From positions 86,372,753 through 86,436,752 of the forward strand of contig CM070569.1 in the NCBI GenBank assembly GCA_036346355.1: a DNA stretch of 64,000 bases, in the 5' to 3' direction. Positions 1 to 10,470 of the stretch are shown here, piece by piece; positions within the stretch are counted from its first letter, which is position 1, and every line of letters begins with the position of its first letter. The translations under genes were made by a program, and so were the position numbers. This stretch comes from Rhipidocladum racemiflorum. Lineage: Eukaryota > Streptophyta > Magnoliopsida > Poales > Poaceae. The notes under the pieces were generated by a model. The model did not search any database and was not told where the DNA came from. It saw nothing but the letters and a program-made list of their open reading frames with translations.

Positions 1-110
1 CAAGCCGAGCTGCGATTTGAGCTCGTTAAGATAACGAGTCGAGCCGAGCCAGCTCGTTATCTTAACGAGTTTGACCGAATCGAGCCGAGTCGGTTCGTTA
101 TCCACCCCTA
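1..110. mobile_element. Right end of a hAT-like non-autonomous element, cut by the window edge
   Basis: The sequence is built from repeated GAGCCGAGC and AACGAG blocks and ends in CCACCCCTA, the mirror of a TAGGGGTGG terminus. This style matches the complete hAT-type elements at 11029-12262 and 37083-37607, which have TAGGG...CCCTA ends and 8-bp target duplications. The left end lies outside the window, so no target duplication can be tested. The assignment is by analogy with those two elements. Confidence 0.5.
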
Positions 111-560
111 ACAAGGATGAAACAATGCATGGATGACAACATACCCTATTATCATGGCAAGTATGGAAAAAGATCAATTCCTTCTAGCCTGTTACAAAAT
201 GAATACTGGAAACAAATATGTTGCAGGCACCACATTGGAAAGCTATAGAAGTTTCTAGATTATGATGTTAAGCTGACCCAACCTTACTTTTATATTTTTA
301 ATCTCATAATTTAAAACAAAGGCCGGGCAATTGGAAAAACTACGTAACTAAAACTTCTTATGCACATAATAGCAAATTAGTTCAGTCTGAAATTAAGGGA
401 TATAATTTCGGAAATTACCTTTGTTTCAGAACTAAAAATATATAGTGTTTCCTGCTATATTATTCCATCATACTCAACTTACCCCGTTAACCTGCAGAAA
501 AGTATATATTTAGAATAGCGGATAAGAAAAGAAGCATAACTCTGAAACTTCTGTAATCAG
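111..560. other. AT-rich intergenic stretch, nothing recognised
   Basis: About 450 bases of AT-rich sequence without a credible open frame, terminal inverted repeat or tandem repeat. I see no feature here. Confidence 0.6.
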
Positions 561-840
561 AATGGAAGTGATATGGATCTGAAGACTGTTCGACTAAGGC
601 TCAAGTCGGCAGATTCACGCATGGCTGACAGTCGCCCCGCTCCTTGCGCCGACCTGGGCCCAGCTCCTCGCGTTGCTCCGTTGCCCGGCCATGTCACCAC
701 GAGCCCGGCTCCTCGGGCCGACACGCCCGCCGCTCTCCTCGACCGCCGCCCTGCTCCCGCCTCCGAGCATTTGCCGCTCCTTGATCGCCTCCTCGCCCCC
801 TGGCTGCACCGAGCCTAGGCTCCTATTTCTATTGTTCTAT
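561..840. other. GC-rich island, possible captured fragment
   Basis: Between AT-rich flanks, about 200 bases (610-820) rise abruptly in GC and are rich in CCG and GCC. Short frames (for example 573-818) are Ala/Pro/Arg-rich with no recognisable domain. The frames are probably a by-product of composition. A captured exon inside a transposon is possible, but I cannot identify a source gene. Confidence 0.35.
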
Positions 841-1175
841 GTAGTCCTAGGCCAATACGCGTGGTGGCGTGCGCGTTTAATGCGTTTTTTTTTGAAAAAA
901 TAGGTCTAGATGTATTTTTAAAATTTTTGGAGGTTTGAGAAATATTAGAGATCAAGTTGAAAAAAGGTATACATATTTCTGTTGACGAAAATATTTGTTT
1001 CAGAGAAAACAGACAAAGGATCTGAATGTAAAAATCAGGAACCTGGTTGTTATATTTTTGGACCTCACAGCTATCCTAAAAAAATAGAACAGGGTTCCCT
1101 CGCGATTTCTATTTAACAAGAGACTTTTTCTGTAAAGTAACGAGCGAAAGGCTCAAACACAATTTAAAAAATAAA
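841..1175 (+). repeat. Dispersed repeat, related to 14,520-14,810
   Basis: The block contains TATTTCTGTTGACGAAAATA, then a GGACCT...GCTATCC stretch and a TAAAGTAAC end. The same order recurs at about 14,520-14,810, and parts recur as tandem units at 14,181-14,510. It therefore lies outside both ends of the P450 cluster in the same orientation. No termini were found, so the element class is unknown. Confidence 0.55.
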
Positions 1176-1594
1176 GATTTTCATGCATATCCCATCCGTT
1201 TCACCCCTATCAACAACGGCCTCAAATTGGATAACCATGACGCTAAACACCGCGCACACACGCTTTGCCAAATGCCGTGGGCCCACGCATCACACTAGTG
1301 ACACCATATGTGAACATTAATCAGTAGCTACGGTGCGGCTACGAAAAGGAGCCCAAGGCTCATGCGAATTTCACTGCAAACATCCATAGCTAATAAAAGT
1401 CTTGTTCTTTCTATCATTAATAAATAAAATTAAAGATAACTTATATAACAGATTATTTATATAGTTGTATATAATAATCTCATACAATTAATATGTTGTC
1501 TATATAGTTATCTATATAAGTGTATAGATAGTAGAAATCTATCTATAAGATAATCTAATAAACACTAGAGATAAGTACTACAACGATGTTATGA

Positions 1595-4019
1595 TCAGAT
1601 TCCTCTAATCTTAATCTGCGCCCCATGCATCGGACGCAACATTGCTACAGTATGCGGTGCATGCGTATATGACGGTGCGAGGTTGAACTCAAATCGCTGA
1701 AGGATCATGCACAGCGCCATCTTCGCCTCGAGCAGCGCGAAGTTCTGACCAATGCAGATCCGCGGCCCCCACCCGAATGGAAGGAATGCACTCGAATCCT
1801 TGGATGCCTTTGAGATCCCCTCGGCGAATCTCTCTGGTCTGAACTCTTTGACGTCGCTCCCCCAGATGTTTGGGTCGTGGTGGAATAACAGCACGGGCAG
1901 TTCCATGATCACGCCGGCAGGGTACGTGATGCCTCCGATCTCCATCTGCTTGTACGTTTTCCGAGTGAGTGCAATGGCTGGTGGGTATAGTCGGAGAACT
2001 TCGTAAAGAATCATGGTCACCTGCACCACATGTCAGCAAGATTTTATAACTCCCATTGCATAGTCGTTGGTGCAAAGAAATAAGTACTTGTCTAAATTTA
2101 TATGACGTATTTTCTCTTGGCATATAGATCGAAGAGGTATTAAAAATGACTAAACTATTTCTAATTATTATCACCAAACACCATATTTAATGTATATATA
2201 AAAATCTAGATATTTATTAGGGATATAAAAAAAAACATCACACTAATTTTCATTGGAATATGAAATACTTACTGTTTTTATAAATAAGATTATTAAAAAA
2301 ATAGAGCTAATAAAATTGGACGGAGGGAGGGAGTAATTAGTATGTACTCACCGTTTTGAGGCGACTCAGGCCTTCGTATTCAGGTTTGTTTTTCCCGAAT
2401 AGGGCTAGGACCTCCTCCCTTGCACGGTCCTGCCACTCGGGGTGCATGCTTAGAACGACCATTGTCCATGTGAGCAGTACTGATGTCGTCTCCATTCCTG
2501 CAAAATAGAACAACTTGCACTCCTCTATGACCTCATCAGTCGTCATTCCTAGGCTAGATTGGCCATTCTCATCTGTGTTTCTCATGTTCGACTCTAGCAA
2601 CAAGCCAAGTAAGTCATCTTTCGTGCTCTCGCCTTCTTTCATTGCTTGAATTCTCTTCCCAATTAGACCTCGCAGAATTGATCCAATCTCCTTGTTGATC
2701 TGATGCATCCTTCGGTTGTTTTTGGTTGGCAAGGACCTGACAAGTGAAAATGGCATACCCCTTTTATTTCCAGTACTACAAACGAACTAAGAATACTAGA
2801 AGGTATTTTTCGATCATGAAATAACCGATCGACTTTACCATATTGGTCCTCAATGTTAAATTAGTAGTGCTAATGAAGTCTAGCTGGTACTAAGTACTCA
2901 ATGTTAAATTAATAGTACCCCTTTTACTCACATGTAACCTGGAATAGCAATCTTCTGAAAGCTTGCCAAGATGCGCTCAATTTGCTCGGACTGAAGCTGG
3001 AAAATCCTTCTTCCTTCAAGGTAGCTGCTGCCGAATGCGGTGCGAGAAATGACATCTCCGGTGAGGCTCTGGAGCTCCGGCCAGACATCCACCTCGCACG
3101 TACCATCAGAACCAAGGGACTGCGTCCATCTGCCGACAAGGTCTTCGCAGCACGCAGAAAACGCCGGCAGCATGACCTGCAAAATAATTTATTCCAAGAA
3201 GCAATTATTGTACACTCGAATACACAGTAAATACTTCACAAGGGTATAAAAAAGATCAATTTTACGGCGCATTATAATGATAGTATATAATATGTAATAG
3301 AAATCACATCTAATCGTTGATAGAATGTTTCTACTACTCTACAACCAGATAAAATATAAGTAAACTTTAGTTAATCTGATCTATTGGATCGAAAAAAATA
3401 AAGAGTTCATATTCAGTTTAGTGTAATGTAAAAGAGCTCATAAAAAAGAAGTCCAACATGAAACATCTTTGTGTACCTTTAGCTTCTCGAGATGGAATGC
3501 AGGGTTAAGGATCCTCCTGTGCTTGACCCACTTCTCGCCCTCGTGGTTGGCGAGGCCGTCCGCGAGCAGCTTCGACAGCGCTCCGAACTTGGGCTTCTCG
3601 AAGTGCCCGAACTTGTTGGACAGCACGTCCTTAGCAAGGTCGGGGTCGGTGATGATCACTTTGGGGATCGGGCCGAACCAAGTGATGCATGTCTTACCGT
3701 GCTCCCGCACGGTGTTGTAGAGGAACGGCGCGACATGGGGGCCGATGTCGTGGCAGCGCAGCGGCATCGGCCTCGACCAGGCCTCCTTGTTCATCCGGGC
3801 CTCGTCCTTCACGTCGCCGGTAAGGAAGCGGTAGGACGTGCCGCTGAGGCCCTGCGCGCGCAGCTCCCGCTCTAGCTGCCGCGGCCGCCACCACAGCCGG
3901 TCCAAGTCCAGCAGCCGGGCTACCTGCCACAGAAGCACGAAGCCCAGTAGACCGCAGGCCAGGAAGCCCCATGGCAGTGATTCTGGAGTCATCAACGCTC
4001 CAAGAGGACCAAGAACCAT
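1595..4019 (-). CDS. CYP72A: Cytochrome P450, CYP72A subfamily, gene 1 (four exons)
   Basis: Probable ER-anchored haem-thiolate monooxygenase of 532 aa. Exons are 4019-3477, 3176-2932, 2736-2352 and 2020-1595, with GT-AG introns of 300, 195 and 331 bp and phases 0, 2 and 0. An N-terminal membrane anchor lies at about residues 15-37. The C-helix WVKHR is near residue 165. Exon 3 carries the I-helix AGMETT. Exon 4 carries ExxR (EVLR), PERF and the haem loop FGWGPRICIG with its cysteine ligand. All catalytic motifs are intact and the length is normal for CYP72A. The first ATG is chosen because it directly precedes the anchor. Known CYP72A proteins oxidise terpenoids, fatty acids, gibberellins or herbicides; the substrate here is unknown. 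Unlike typical five-exon CYP72A genes, there is no intron before the WFGP motif. Confidence 0.93.
2318..2335. mobile_element. Stowaway-type terminus inside intron 3 of CYP72A gene 1
   Basis: GGACGGAGGGAGGGAGTA is the characteristic terminus of Stowaway/Tc1-mariner MITEs in cereals, ending at a TA. The opposite terminus is not recognisable. The same relic at the same intron position in gene 2 shows it was inserted before the duplication. Confidence 0.5.
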
Positions 4020-4100
4020 TGCTCTCGACAGAAGTGGGAGAAGAAGGTAGTGCGAGTGAAGTCTGACTAATGGGTGCGAAGGTACAGCATCTGGCGTCTG

Positions 4101-4110
4101 GATAATATAG
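4101..4110 (-). promoter_or_regulatory. TATA-like box of CYP72A gene 1
   Basis: On the minus strand the sequence reads CTATATTATC, about 85 bp upstream of the ATG at 4019. The same box at the same distance precedes gene 2 (10166-10175) inside a conserved upstream block, which supports a core-promoter role. Transcription start would be near 4075. Confidence 0.5.
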
Positions 4111-5140
4111 AAGTGTCGCTGGGACAGTAGTCTACCGTGCCATTTTTCTAGAAGCTTTTGATTTTCTTACCGTCTAATTTTTCTAAGGTGCTTCTACGTC
4201 ATTTTTAAAAAAAAGTTACTTAAACATTAAAACATACTTAAAAGTAGACGGTGATTATTTATTTTTTCGTTTGCTTTAAAATTTGTGTAACTTATATTGA
4301 TAATTTTGTTTGTGGAAATTTGATCTCCATCTGAATGATATTAAAAAATATAGTATTTTCTCGATCGATCCCGATAGTCACCTATCACAGTCCTATATCA
4401 CGATATATGATACATGTCACCTTCTAATCCTTTTGCGATTGAGAAATAAGCTAGATTTGTAAATTCGTTCCGATAAAAACCAAACTTGCAAAATGATTAG
4501 GCCAGGAAACCAAAAAAAAAGAGAGCTAAAAACTCATTTTTCGAAGGTCCTTTTCTGTGGAGTATAATTAAGGCTGTGTGTGGCCTATGGGCATTTCGGT
4601 CAACAATGGAACGGTCCATGCCTTGCTCCGAAGGAACTTGGTGGACAAGAAACCCCGACGGGATCGTGACGCGCGCGCGGGATGCCATCCACCATATGGC
4701 GGCTGTTTCGTTGCAACTTCGTGGTGTTTGTCTCAGCTTGGCCTCCTTCGGGAAGACGGCCGGGAAAACCCGGCAGAGTTAGTCCACGGGACAAACGACA
4801 TCAAACGGCAATATACGGCATGACCATCGGGTATGATTTTTTCCCCGTATTTTAAACTATATTTTCTATTACAGCTCGTCTGTTTAAAAAAAAAAACTAT
4901 ATTTTCTATCCAACTTAGGGTCGAATACAAATAGTACTGGATACGAAAATAGCGTGGATAATATTGATCACGAATTCGAAGTGAATATGGAATGGAATCG
5001 ATACGGTAACGATATTTTTTTTTGTCGAATATCGCGTGAACATAGATACCATATTTAGCACATATATATCAATGATTAATCAACCATATAAATTCAACAT
5101 GTAATAGGATTATTACAATTTAACGAGTTATTTTTTCAGG

Positions 5141-6089
5141 AAGAACACCCGGCTCAACCGGGAGACCCGATCGAAGCGCCTGCCTCCCGGCTGCCACGTC
5201 ATCATCCCGCGCGTGCTGCCCATGTTCTGCAAGCCATTAAGGAGCACGGTAAGATATCGTCTACTCGCGTCCAAAATTTCTTCCTGTCGTTTTCCAATAG
5301 GTCCAAAAGGGAGACTTCTCGTATTGAGCCCACATCACTCGTCGCAATCCTGGAGGGACACGCATGTAAAGGAGCTAATCGGAAGTTCTGGACATGTGTT
5401 AGGTTGAAGGTTTATTTGGATCATGTAAAGGGGTCAATCGGAAGTTCTGGGCATGCGTTAGATTGGAGGTTTACCTGGGTTACACACTGTTCAGTGTGTT
5501 TCTGAACTTCTGATACATGATATGTTCTAAAAATAAGGCAGGTTTTTTACTGCCATGTAACATTGTAACAAAAGGATTGATTTTTAGTCGGTCTTTTGGA
5601 TATCATGCGGAAACCATCTAAAAGATGCATGATCCGCTTGTATTGTTATATGCGGGAGCCATCCGAAAGATGCTCTGCTTGTATTCTTATAGTCTCCCCC
5701 TTTCATGAGATCGAAAACTCAAATGCAGGAAAATTGTCATTCACCTGGTTTGGCCCAACGCCAGGGGTTATGATTCCAGACCCGGAAATTGTCAGTCTCC
5801 TGTAAGTTTGGCCACTATGGCAAACCAAAGGGTACCCGTATTGGAAAATTGCTAACCCAAGGGGTTGTAAGTCTTGAAGGCGAGAAATGGGCAAAGCATT
5901 TTGCTAACCCAAGGGGTTATCTGAGTTGAACGTCTGGCCTGAGTTCCAGAATCTTACAGGAGATGTCATTTCGAGAACAGCATTTGGTAGCAGCTATCAG
6001 GAGGGTAGGAGGATTTTCTAGCTACTAGAAAGAGCGAGCGGAACGCCTAATACAATCTTTTCAGACACTTTTTTATCCCAGACTATTGG
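5141..6089 (+). pseudogene. CYP72A pseudogene fragment, opposite orientation to the intact genes
   Basis: Exon 1 remnant 5141-5248 encodes the conserved stretch LPPGCHVIIPRVLPMFCK, with a 1-bp deletion just after it. A GT donor follows at 5249. An AG acceptor at 5727-5728 starts the next exon at 5729, which reads into FTWFGPTPGVMIPDPE in the correct phase 1. Further on are EGEKWAKH and, after a deletion, GDVISRTAFGSSYQEGRRIF and AERLIQSFQ. The haem-binding half is absent, and stops and frameshifts are present. It derives from a CYP72A gene that still had the intron before WFGP, so it is not a copy of either neighbour. Intron sequence is retained, so it is not a processed retrocopy. Confidence 0.85.
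5363..5690. repeat. Two short tandem duplications in the pseudogene intron
   Basis: CATGTAAAGG...AATCGGAAGTTCTGG occurs twice with a 59-bp period (5363 and 5422). A second imperfect duplication of about 45 bp (ATGCGG...CTTGTATT) occurs at 5604 and 5649. Both lie in the pseudogene intron. Confidence 0.7.
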
Positions 6090-6107
6090 TTTGTTCTTTT
6101 CTTCTGG

Positions 6108-6109
<2 letters not shown>

Positions 6110-6191
<82 letters not shown>
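6110..6191. repeat. (AT)n microsatellite, about 41 units
   Basis: An uninterrupted alternating A/T tract of about 82 bases lies directly after the CYP72A pseudogene and before a MITE. Poly-Tyr/Ile frames across it are artefacts of the repeat. Confidence 0.98.
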
Positions 6192-6192
<1 letters not shown>

Positions 6193-6202
6193 GGTATCAG
6201 AC

Positions 6203-6537
6203 TGGAGTACATACTCCCACTCTCAATATACTGCTTAAATAATGTTGTTATACTTCTTTATCCTTTTGAGTATACACTAATACTGATTATAAGATACTCT
6301 AAAGTGAGTTTTACGAAAAATTTCATCAAAGTCCACCCTTTGTAGCATAATTTGTTTATATACTCTTTTTACATATGGAAAAGGGTATATAGCAAAAAAA
6401 TAAAGGGCTCAGATGAATTTTTTCAACAATATCGCATTGTAGTATATTAGAATTATTATTGGAGTATACTGAAAGTGATAAAGGAGTATAACACATTAGT
6501 TTAAGTGGTATACTGGAGGTGGGAGTACATACTCCCA
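6203..6537. mobile_element. Candidate MITE with long inverted terminal repeats
   Basis: The left end GGAGTACATACTCCCAC and the right end GGGAGTACATACTCCCA are mirror copies. The inverted similarity continues inward for about 100 bases (TATACTNCTTTATC against its complement). It is AT-rich with no coding capacity. A target duplication is not clear because the left side abuts the AT microsatellite. Superfamily is undetermined. Confidence 0.6.
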
Positions 6538-6665
6538 AGAGTACATATGGAAGAACGTTTGGATTATTTGGATTATTATCATGCGCATTTGTTGTATGCA
6601 CGATTAGCAATGGGCATACTGCACCGATCAAAAACCAATCCTTCGTTCCCTGTTTGTGAGTTCGG

Positions 6666-7363
6666 ATGGAGACAGGACGTCAAGCTGCAGTGCATGGAGG
6701 TATGGAGATGCATAGAGAAATTGTTGATTCTCTTGTGCCAGCAAATGAGGAAGAAGGTTCCGGCGCCACTGTCGATCAGACTAAAAGGTATGGTTTTTAG
6801 ATTTCAAGTATATACCAACAATGCACAAGGATACTTCTTGTCGTAATTTACATACTCATGTAGAAAGGCATGATCGGCAGTCGGCAGCCTGTGTCGACCA
6901 CCATAGGCCTTTTAGTTTCCTTTAATGTTTCATGAAAGGGATGGCTGACTTGGTTATGTGTTCATCACAGTGAATCATTGTTACTACTGGATTGGACAGA
7001 GGGTGTTCCTGTAGGAATAGAGCGCACCAATCTTGCAATTGAGAGGTTGGCACTTGAAATGAGTATGTTTTATACTTGACAAGGATTTTGTGCATGGGTT
7101 CGTTATTAGTGTATTTTCTTGTGCTATCTCAGGGTTGTGATGCCAGGTTGTGATGAGAATACAGAAGTTAATGAAACCCCTTTAGAGTATGCTGACCTAG
7201 AAATTATGGTCCCTACCTTAGGACAGTCATTCAAGACAGATTGTGATGCATACAACTTGTACAACCTATATGCTTTAAAGACGGGTTTTGGTATTCGTCG
7301 CTCTAAACATAGAATAAACAAGATGGTAACAAGACAATGCAGGAATTCTGCTGCTCCCACCAG
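6666..7363 (+). pseudogene. FAR1/FHY3-like N-terminal fragment (two exons)
   Basis: Exon 1 (6666-6787) starts at an ATG and encodes an acidic leader ending before a GT donor at 6788. Exon 2 begins after an AG at 7131-7132 and runs to a GT donor at 7364. The splice joins in phase (AG+G). Exon 2 carries VPTLGQSF, then a DAYNLYNLYALKTGFGIRR segment. That matches the start of the FAR1 DNA-binding domain found in FAR1/FHY3 factors and in related Mutator-like transposases. The zinc-ligand region, MULE core and SWIM finger are absent. The copy ends where duplicated block B starts, so it was probably truncated by that event. A captured or transposon-derived fragment is the most likely status. Confidence 0.6.
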
Positions 7364-7815
7364 GTAAGTGGTGCATGATATTCCTTTATAATTCAATTTT
7401 TTTTTTGTTCATGAAGAAATAGTTATGGAAAAATTTGACTGGAGGTAGAATACTGTTTTTTTAGGGGGAAAATCCAAAAACGAAGAAACCACCAGCTAAT
7501 AAAAGCCTTATTCGTTCCATCATTTATAAATAAAAATAAAGATAACTTATATAATAGATTATTTATATAGTTGTATATAATAATCTCATACAATTAATAG
7601 ATTGTCTATATAGTTATCCACACATGTGTACAGATAGTAGAAATCTATTTATAAGACAATCTAATAAATATTGGACAGTTTTTTCTCGCCTCTATATCAC
7701 CTAAAACCTACGTATTGTAGACTTATAAACAGCTGATATGTACCAATGTATATATTCTTACAACGACATGACAATTTAAAAGTAGCGAAAGATAAGTACT
7801 ACGACGATGTTATGA

Positions 7816-10084
7816 TCAGATTCCTCTGATCTTAATCTGCGCCCCATGCATCGGACGCAACATTCCTACGGTATGTGGCGCATGAGTATACGACGGTGCG
7901 AGATCGAACTCAAATCGCTGAAGGATCATGCACAGCGCCATCTTCGCCTCGAGCAGCGCGAAGTTCTGACCAATGCAAATCCGCGGCCCCCAGCCGAAAG
8001 GAAGGAATGCACCCGGATCCTTGGATGCCTTGGAGATCCCCTCGGCGAACCTCTCTGGCCTGAACTCTTTGACGTCGCTTCCCCAGATGTTCGGGTCGTG
8101 GTGGAATAACATCACGGGCAGTTCTATGATCACGCCGGCGGGGTACATGATGCCTCCAATCTCTATTTGCTTGTAGGTTTTCCGGCTGAGCGCAATGACC
8201 GGTGGGTATAACCGGAGAACTTCGTAAAGAATCATGGTCACCTGCACCACAGGTCAGCAAGATTTTATAACTCCCGTAGCATAGTCTTTGGTGCAAAGAA
8301 ATAAGTACTTACTTGTCCAAATTTATATGACGTATTTTCTTTTGATATATAGACCGAAGAGATATTGAAAATGACTAAACTATTCCTAATTATTATCATA
8401 AACACCATATTTAATGTATTTATGAAGATCTAATATTTAATGTATATACGAAGATCTAGATATTTATTAGCGATATAAAGAAAACATTACACTAATTTTC
8501 ATTGGAATATGAAATACTTACTATATTTATAAATAGGATTATTAAAAAATATATCTAATAAAATTGGACGGAGGGAGGGAGTAATTAGTATGTACTTACG
8601 GTTTTCACGCGATTGAGCCCTTCGTATTCAGGTTTGTTTTTCCCAAAAAGGGCTAGGACCTCCTCCCTTGCACGGTCCTGCCACTCGGGGTGCATGCTTA
8701 GAACGACCATGGTCCATGTGAGCAGTACTGATGTCGTCTCCATTCCTGCAAAATAGAACAACTTGCACTCCTCTATGACCTCATCAGTCGTCATTCCTAG
8801 GCTAGATTGGCCATTCTCATCTATGTTTCTCATGTTCGACTCTAGCAACAAGCCAAGTAAGTCATCTTTCGTGCTCTCGCCTTCCTTCATAGATTGCATT
8901 CTTTTCCCAATTAGACCTCGTAGAATTGATCCAATCTCCTTGTTGATCTGATGCATCCTTCGGTTGTTTTTGGTTGGCAAGGACCTGACAAGTGAAAATG
9001 GCATACCCCTTTTTATTTCCAGTACTACAAACGCAGTACTACAAACGAACTAAGAATACTAGAAGGTATTTTTCAATCACGAAATAACTGATCGACTTTA
9101 CCATAATGGTCCTCAATGTTAAATTAGTAGTGCTAATGAAGTCTAACTGATACTAAGTACTCAGTGTTAGTAGTACCCCTTTTACTCACATGTAACCTGG
9201 AATGACAATCTTCTGAAAGCTTGCCACTAGACGCTCAATTTGCTCGGACTGAAGCTGGAAAATCCTTCTCCCTTCAAGGTAGCTGCTGCCGAATGCGGTG
9301 CGAGAAATGACATCTCCGGTGAGGCTCTGGAGATCCGGCCAGACATCCACCTCGCACGTACCATCAGAACCAAGGGACTGCGTCCATCTGCCGACAAGGT
9401 CTTCGCAGCATGCAGAAAACGCCGGCAGCATGACCTGCAAAATCATTCATTCCCAGGATCAATTATTATACACTCTAACACACAGTAAATAGTTCACAAG
9501 GGTATAAAAAAAGACGTACAATATGAAACATCTTTGTGTACCTTGAGCTTCTCGAGATGGAATGCAGGGTTAAGGATCCTCCTGTGTTTGACCCACTTCT
9601 CGCCCTCTTGGTTGGCGAGGCCGTCCGCGAACAGCTTGGTCACCACCTGCAACTTGGGCTTCTCGAAGTGCCCGAACTTATTGGACAGCACGTCCTTAGC
9701 AAGGTCGGTGTCGGTGATGATCACCCTGGGGATCGGGCCGAACCAAGCGATGCACGCCTTACCGTGCTCCCGGACGGTGTTGTAGAGGAACGGCGCGACA
9801 TGAGGAGCGATGTCGTGGCAGCGCAGCGGCATCGGCCTCGACCAGGCCTCCTTGTTCATCCGGGCCTCGTCCTTCAAGTCGCCGGTAAGGAAGCGATAGG
9901 ACGTGCCGCCGAGGCCCTGCTCGCGCAGCTCACGCTCTAGCCGCCGCGGCCGCCACCACAGCCGGTCCAAGTTTAGCAGCCGGGCTACCTGCCACAGAAA
10001 CACGAAGCCCAGTAGACCGCAGGCCAGGAAGCCCCATGGCACTGAGGCTGGACTCATCAACGCTCCAAGAGGACCAAGAACCAT
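7816..10084 (-). CDS. CYP72A: Cytochrome P450, CYP72A subfamily, gene 2 (four exons)
   Basis: Tandem paralogue of gene 1, also 532 aa. Exons are 10084-9542, 9434-9190, 8984-8600 and 8241-7816, the same four lengths as gene 1. Introns are 107, 205 and 358 bp. The membrane anchor (about residues 15-37), WVKHR, AGMETT, EVLR, PERF and FGWGPRICIG are all present, so it should be catalytically competent. About 40 residues differ from gene 1, half of them in exon 1. The densest cluster lies between FEKPK and ADGLAN, just before the C-helix. That position corresponds to substrate-recognition site 1 in P450s, so the two enzymes may differ in substrate. Substrate and expression are unknown. Start chosen as for gene 1. 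Confidence 0.93.
8566..8583. mobile_element. Stowaway-type terminus inside intron 3 of CYP72A gene 2
   Basis: GGACGGAGGGAGGGAGTA occupies the same position as the relic in gene 1 intron 3. It is an insertion relic older than the duplication. Confidence 0.5.
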
Positions 10085-10165
10085 TGCTCTCGACAGAAGG
10101 GGGAGAAGAAGATAGTGCGAGTGAACTCTGACTACTGGGTACGAAGGTACAGCATTTGGCGGCTG

Positions 10166-10175
10166 GATAATATAG
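10166..10175 (-). promoter_or_regulatory. TATA-like box of CYP72A gene 2
   Basis: CTATATTATC on the minus strand, about 85 bp upstream of the ATG at 10084. It is conserved in sequence and spacing with gene 1. Confidence 0.5.
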
Positions 10176-10271
10176 AAGTGTCGCTGGGATAGTAGTCTAC
10201 CGTGCCATTTTTCTAGAAGCTTTTGATTTTCTTACCGTCTAATTTTTTTAAGGTGCTTCTACGTCATTTTT

Positions 10272-10470
10272 TTTAAAGTTACTTAAACATTGAAACATAC
10301 TTAAAAGTAGATGGTGATTATTTATTTCTTCGTTTGCTTTAAAATTTGTGTAACTTATATTGATAATTGTTTTAAAGTTACTTAAACATTAAAACATACT
10401 TAAAAGTAGAAGGTGATTATTTATTTCTTTATTTGCTTTAAAATTTGTGTAATTTATATTGATAATTTTG
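10272..10470. repeat. 99-bp tandem duplication upstream of CYP72A gene 2
   Basis: The segment starting TTTAAAGTTACTTAAACATT is present twice (10272 and 10371). Block A holds a single copy (about 4210-4305). The duplication therefore arose after the gene duplication and shifts distal promoter sequence by about 100 bp. Confidence 0.85.

Larger units (their letters stand above)
1376..5140. repeat. Duplicated block A carrying CYP72A gene 1
   Basis: The block starts near CAGCTAATAAAAG downstream of gene 1, spans the gene, and runs through its promoter to at least 4780. It matches block B (7489-about 10,930) along its length apart from small indels. The extension at 4780-5140 (AAACGACATCAAACGGCAAT to the T-run and CAGG) has its partner at 15,050-15,388. 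Block B was therefore separated from its distal part by about 4.1 kb of inserted or rearranged DNA. The homology stops exactly where the inverted CYP72A pseudogene begins. Confidence 0.75.

Noticed and set aside
3492..3875. Open frames on the plus strand across CYP72A exon 1, and similarly 9536-9940
   Set aside because: They are antisense shadows of GC-rich P450 exons; they have no domain and the minus-strand gene explains the conservation.
6018..6345. Tyr/Ile repeat proteins on both strands
   Set aside because: Pure translation of the AT microsatellite.
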